Origin: Yamagishiella unicocca
Taxonomy: Eukaryota > Chlorophyta > Chlorophyceae > Chlamydomonadales > Volvocaceae
Direction: 5' to 3'
Length of the DNA: 64,000 bases
NCBI GenBank assembly: GCA_003116995.1
Contig: BDSL01000151.1
Coordinates: forward strand, 1-64,000
Shown in pieces: positions 63,796 through 64,000 of the stretch. The translations under genes and the position numbers were made by a program. Below the pieces are notes generated by a model that was not told the origin of the DNA, searched no databases, and worked only from the letters and a program-made list of their open reading frames with translations. How positions within the stretch are numbered: the first letter of the stretch is position 1; each line of letters opens with the position of its first letter.

Positions 63796-64000
63796 GTGCA
63801 TACACAAGCGGCGTCCAGCTCGTAGCGGCACAGCGTGACGATGCCAGGACCTACACGCCGAGCTTGTGGGGAAACGACGCGAGTGTCCGGCACGCTAAGG
63901 GCCATGTCGGCAGGCACCGGGAGCCTCTTGCCATAGCGTCTGACCCGGGCTCCAGGTGCAGCAATGAGTCGTCGCGGCGGCTGCGGTGTCATGCGCACGA
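63792..64000 (-). CDS. Partial C-terminal exon at the right edge, uncertain
   Basis: A frame entering from the right edge ends at a TAA at 63794-63792. It reads RRYGKRLPVPADMALSVPDT, then RVGPGIVTLCRYELDAACVCT. It looks like the last exon of a minus-strand gene, but only about 68 codons are visible. Function is unknown. Confidence 0.3.
   Translation of the reverse strand, partial: VRMTPQPPRRLIAAPGARVRRYGKRLPVPADMALSVPDTRVVSPQARRVGPGIVTLCRYELDAACVCT

Overview
The window looks like a junction between giant-virus-type DNA and a repeat-laden green-algal (chlorophyte, probably volvocalean-like) nuclear genome. The best reading is an integrated giant virus or viral remnant next to host sequence. 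This rests on gene content, gene structure and base composition read by eye. No database search was possible, so the organism is an inference.

Region 1 (about 1-19,900) is AT-moderate, dense and intronless, with ATG-started genes on both strands. It encodes a ClpP-like/metallophosphatase fusion, an acidic protein with a nuclear-localisation-type motif, a crypton/virus-type tyrosine recombinase with a tail-to-tail coiled-coil neighbour, a coiled-coil PD-(D/E)XK nuclease-like protein, a CDP-alcohol phosphatidyltransferase, an R-S-E ADP-ribosyltransferase and a Hint/Vint protein. A run of four single-pass membrane proteins with SPAP-type motifs follows, including a 55-residue gene. Low-complexity inserts such as TPTR, PQQAQ, SGMPGM and KPTRAT fit large DNA viruses of protists. 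An 83-bp MITE-like element with an 11-bp direct repeat sits between two convergent genes.

Region 2 (about 20,000-30,700) differs: its genes are spliced. I reconstruct a 3-exon SET-domain gene (465 aa) and a 4-exon proline-rich gene (730 aa) on the minus strand, with GT-AG introns and matching phases throughout. A zinc-finger ORF lies downstream of the second, in the same frame, after a single stop codon. Introns and spacers are full of short tandem repeats. A 20-nt piece of the region 1 MITE recurs at 24.8-24.9 kb, so the two regions share repeat families.

Region 3 (about 30,700-56,500) is mostly repeats. It holds a 1.2-kb near-identical direct repeat carrying the 3' end of a spliced transposon-type gene, about 180-bp tandem units, a frameshifted transposon relic, and two large GC-rich satellite blocks (41.6-44.3 and 46.3-49.7 kb). 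Clusters of tRNA-derived SINE-like elements and a 138-bp tandem repeat interrupted by a LINE reverse-transcriptase-like fragment are also present. A 28-nt perfect inverted repeat at 35,196 and 50,601 encloses much of this.

Region 4 (about 56,600-64,000) is GC-rich and carries a well-formed 7-exon minus-strand gene (1,267 aa; poly-Ala, poly-Gly and Pro runs) of green-algal style and unknown function. Weak ORFs follow at the right edge.

Functionally, region 1 mixes DNA mobility and nuclease genes, host-modifying enzymes (ADP-ribosyltransferase, phosphatase, lipid head-group transferase) and putative virion or envelope proteins. No capsid, polymerase or packaging ATPase is visible, so this is only an edge or fragment of any viral genome.
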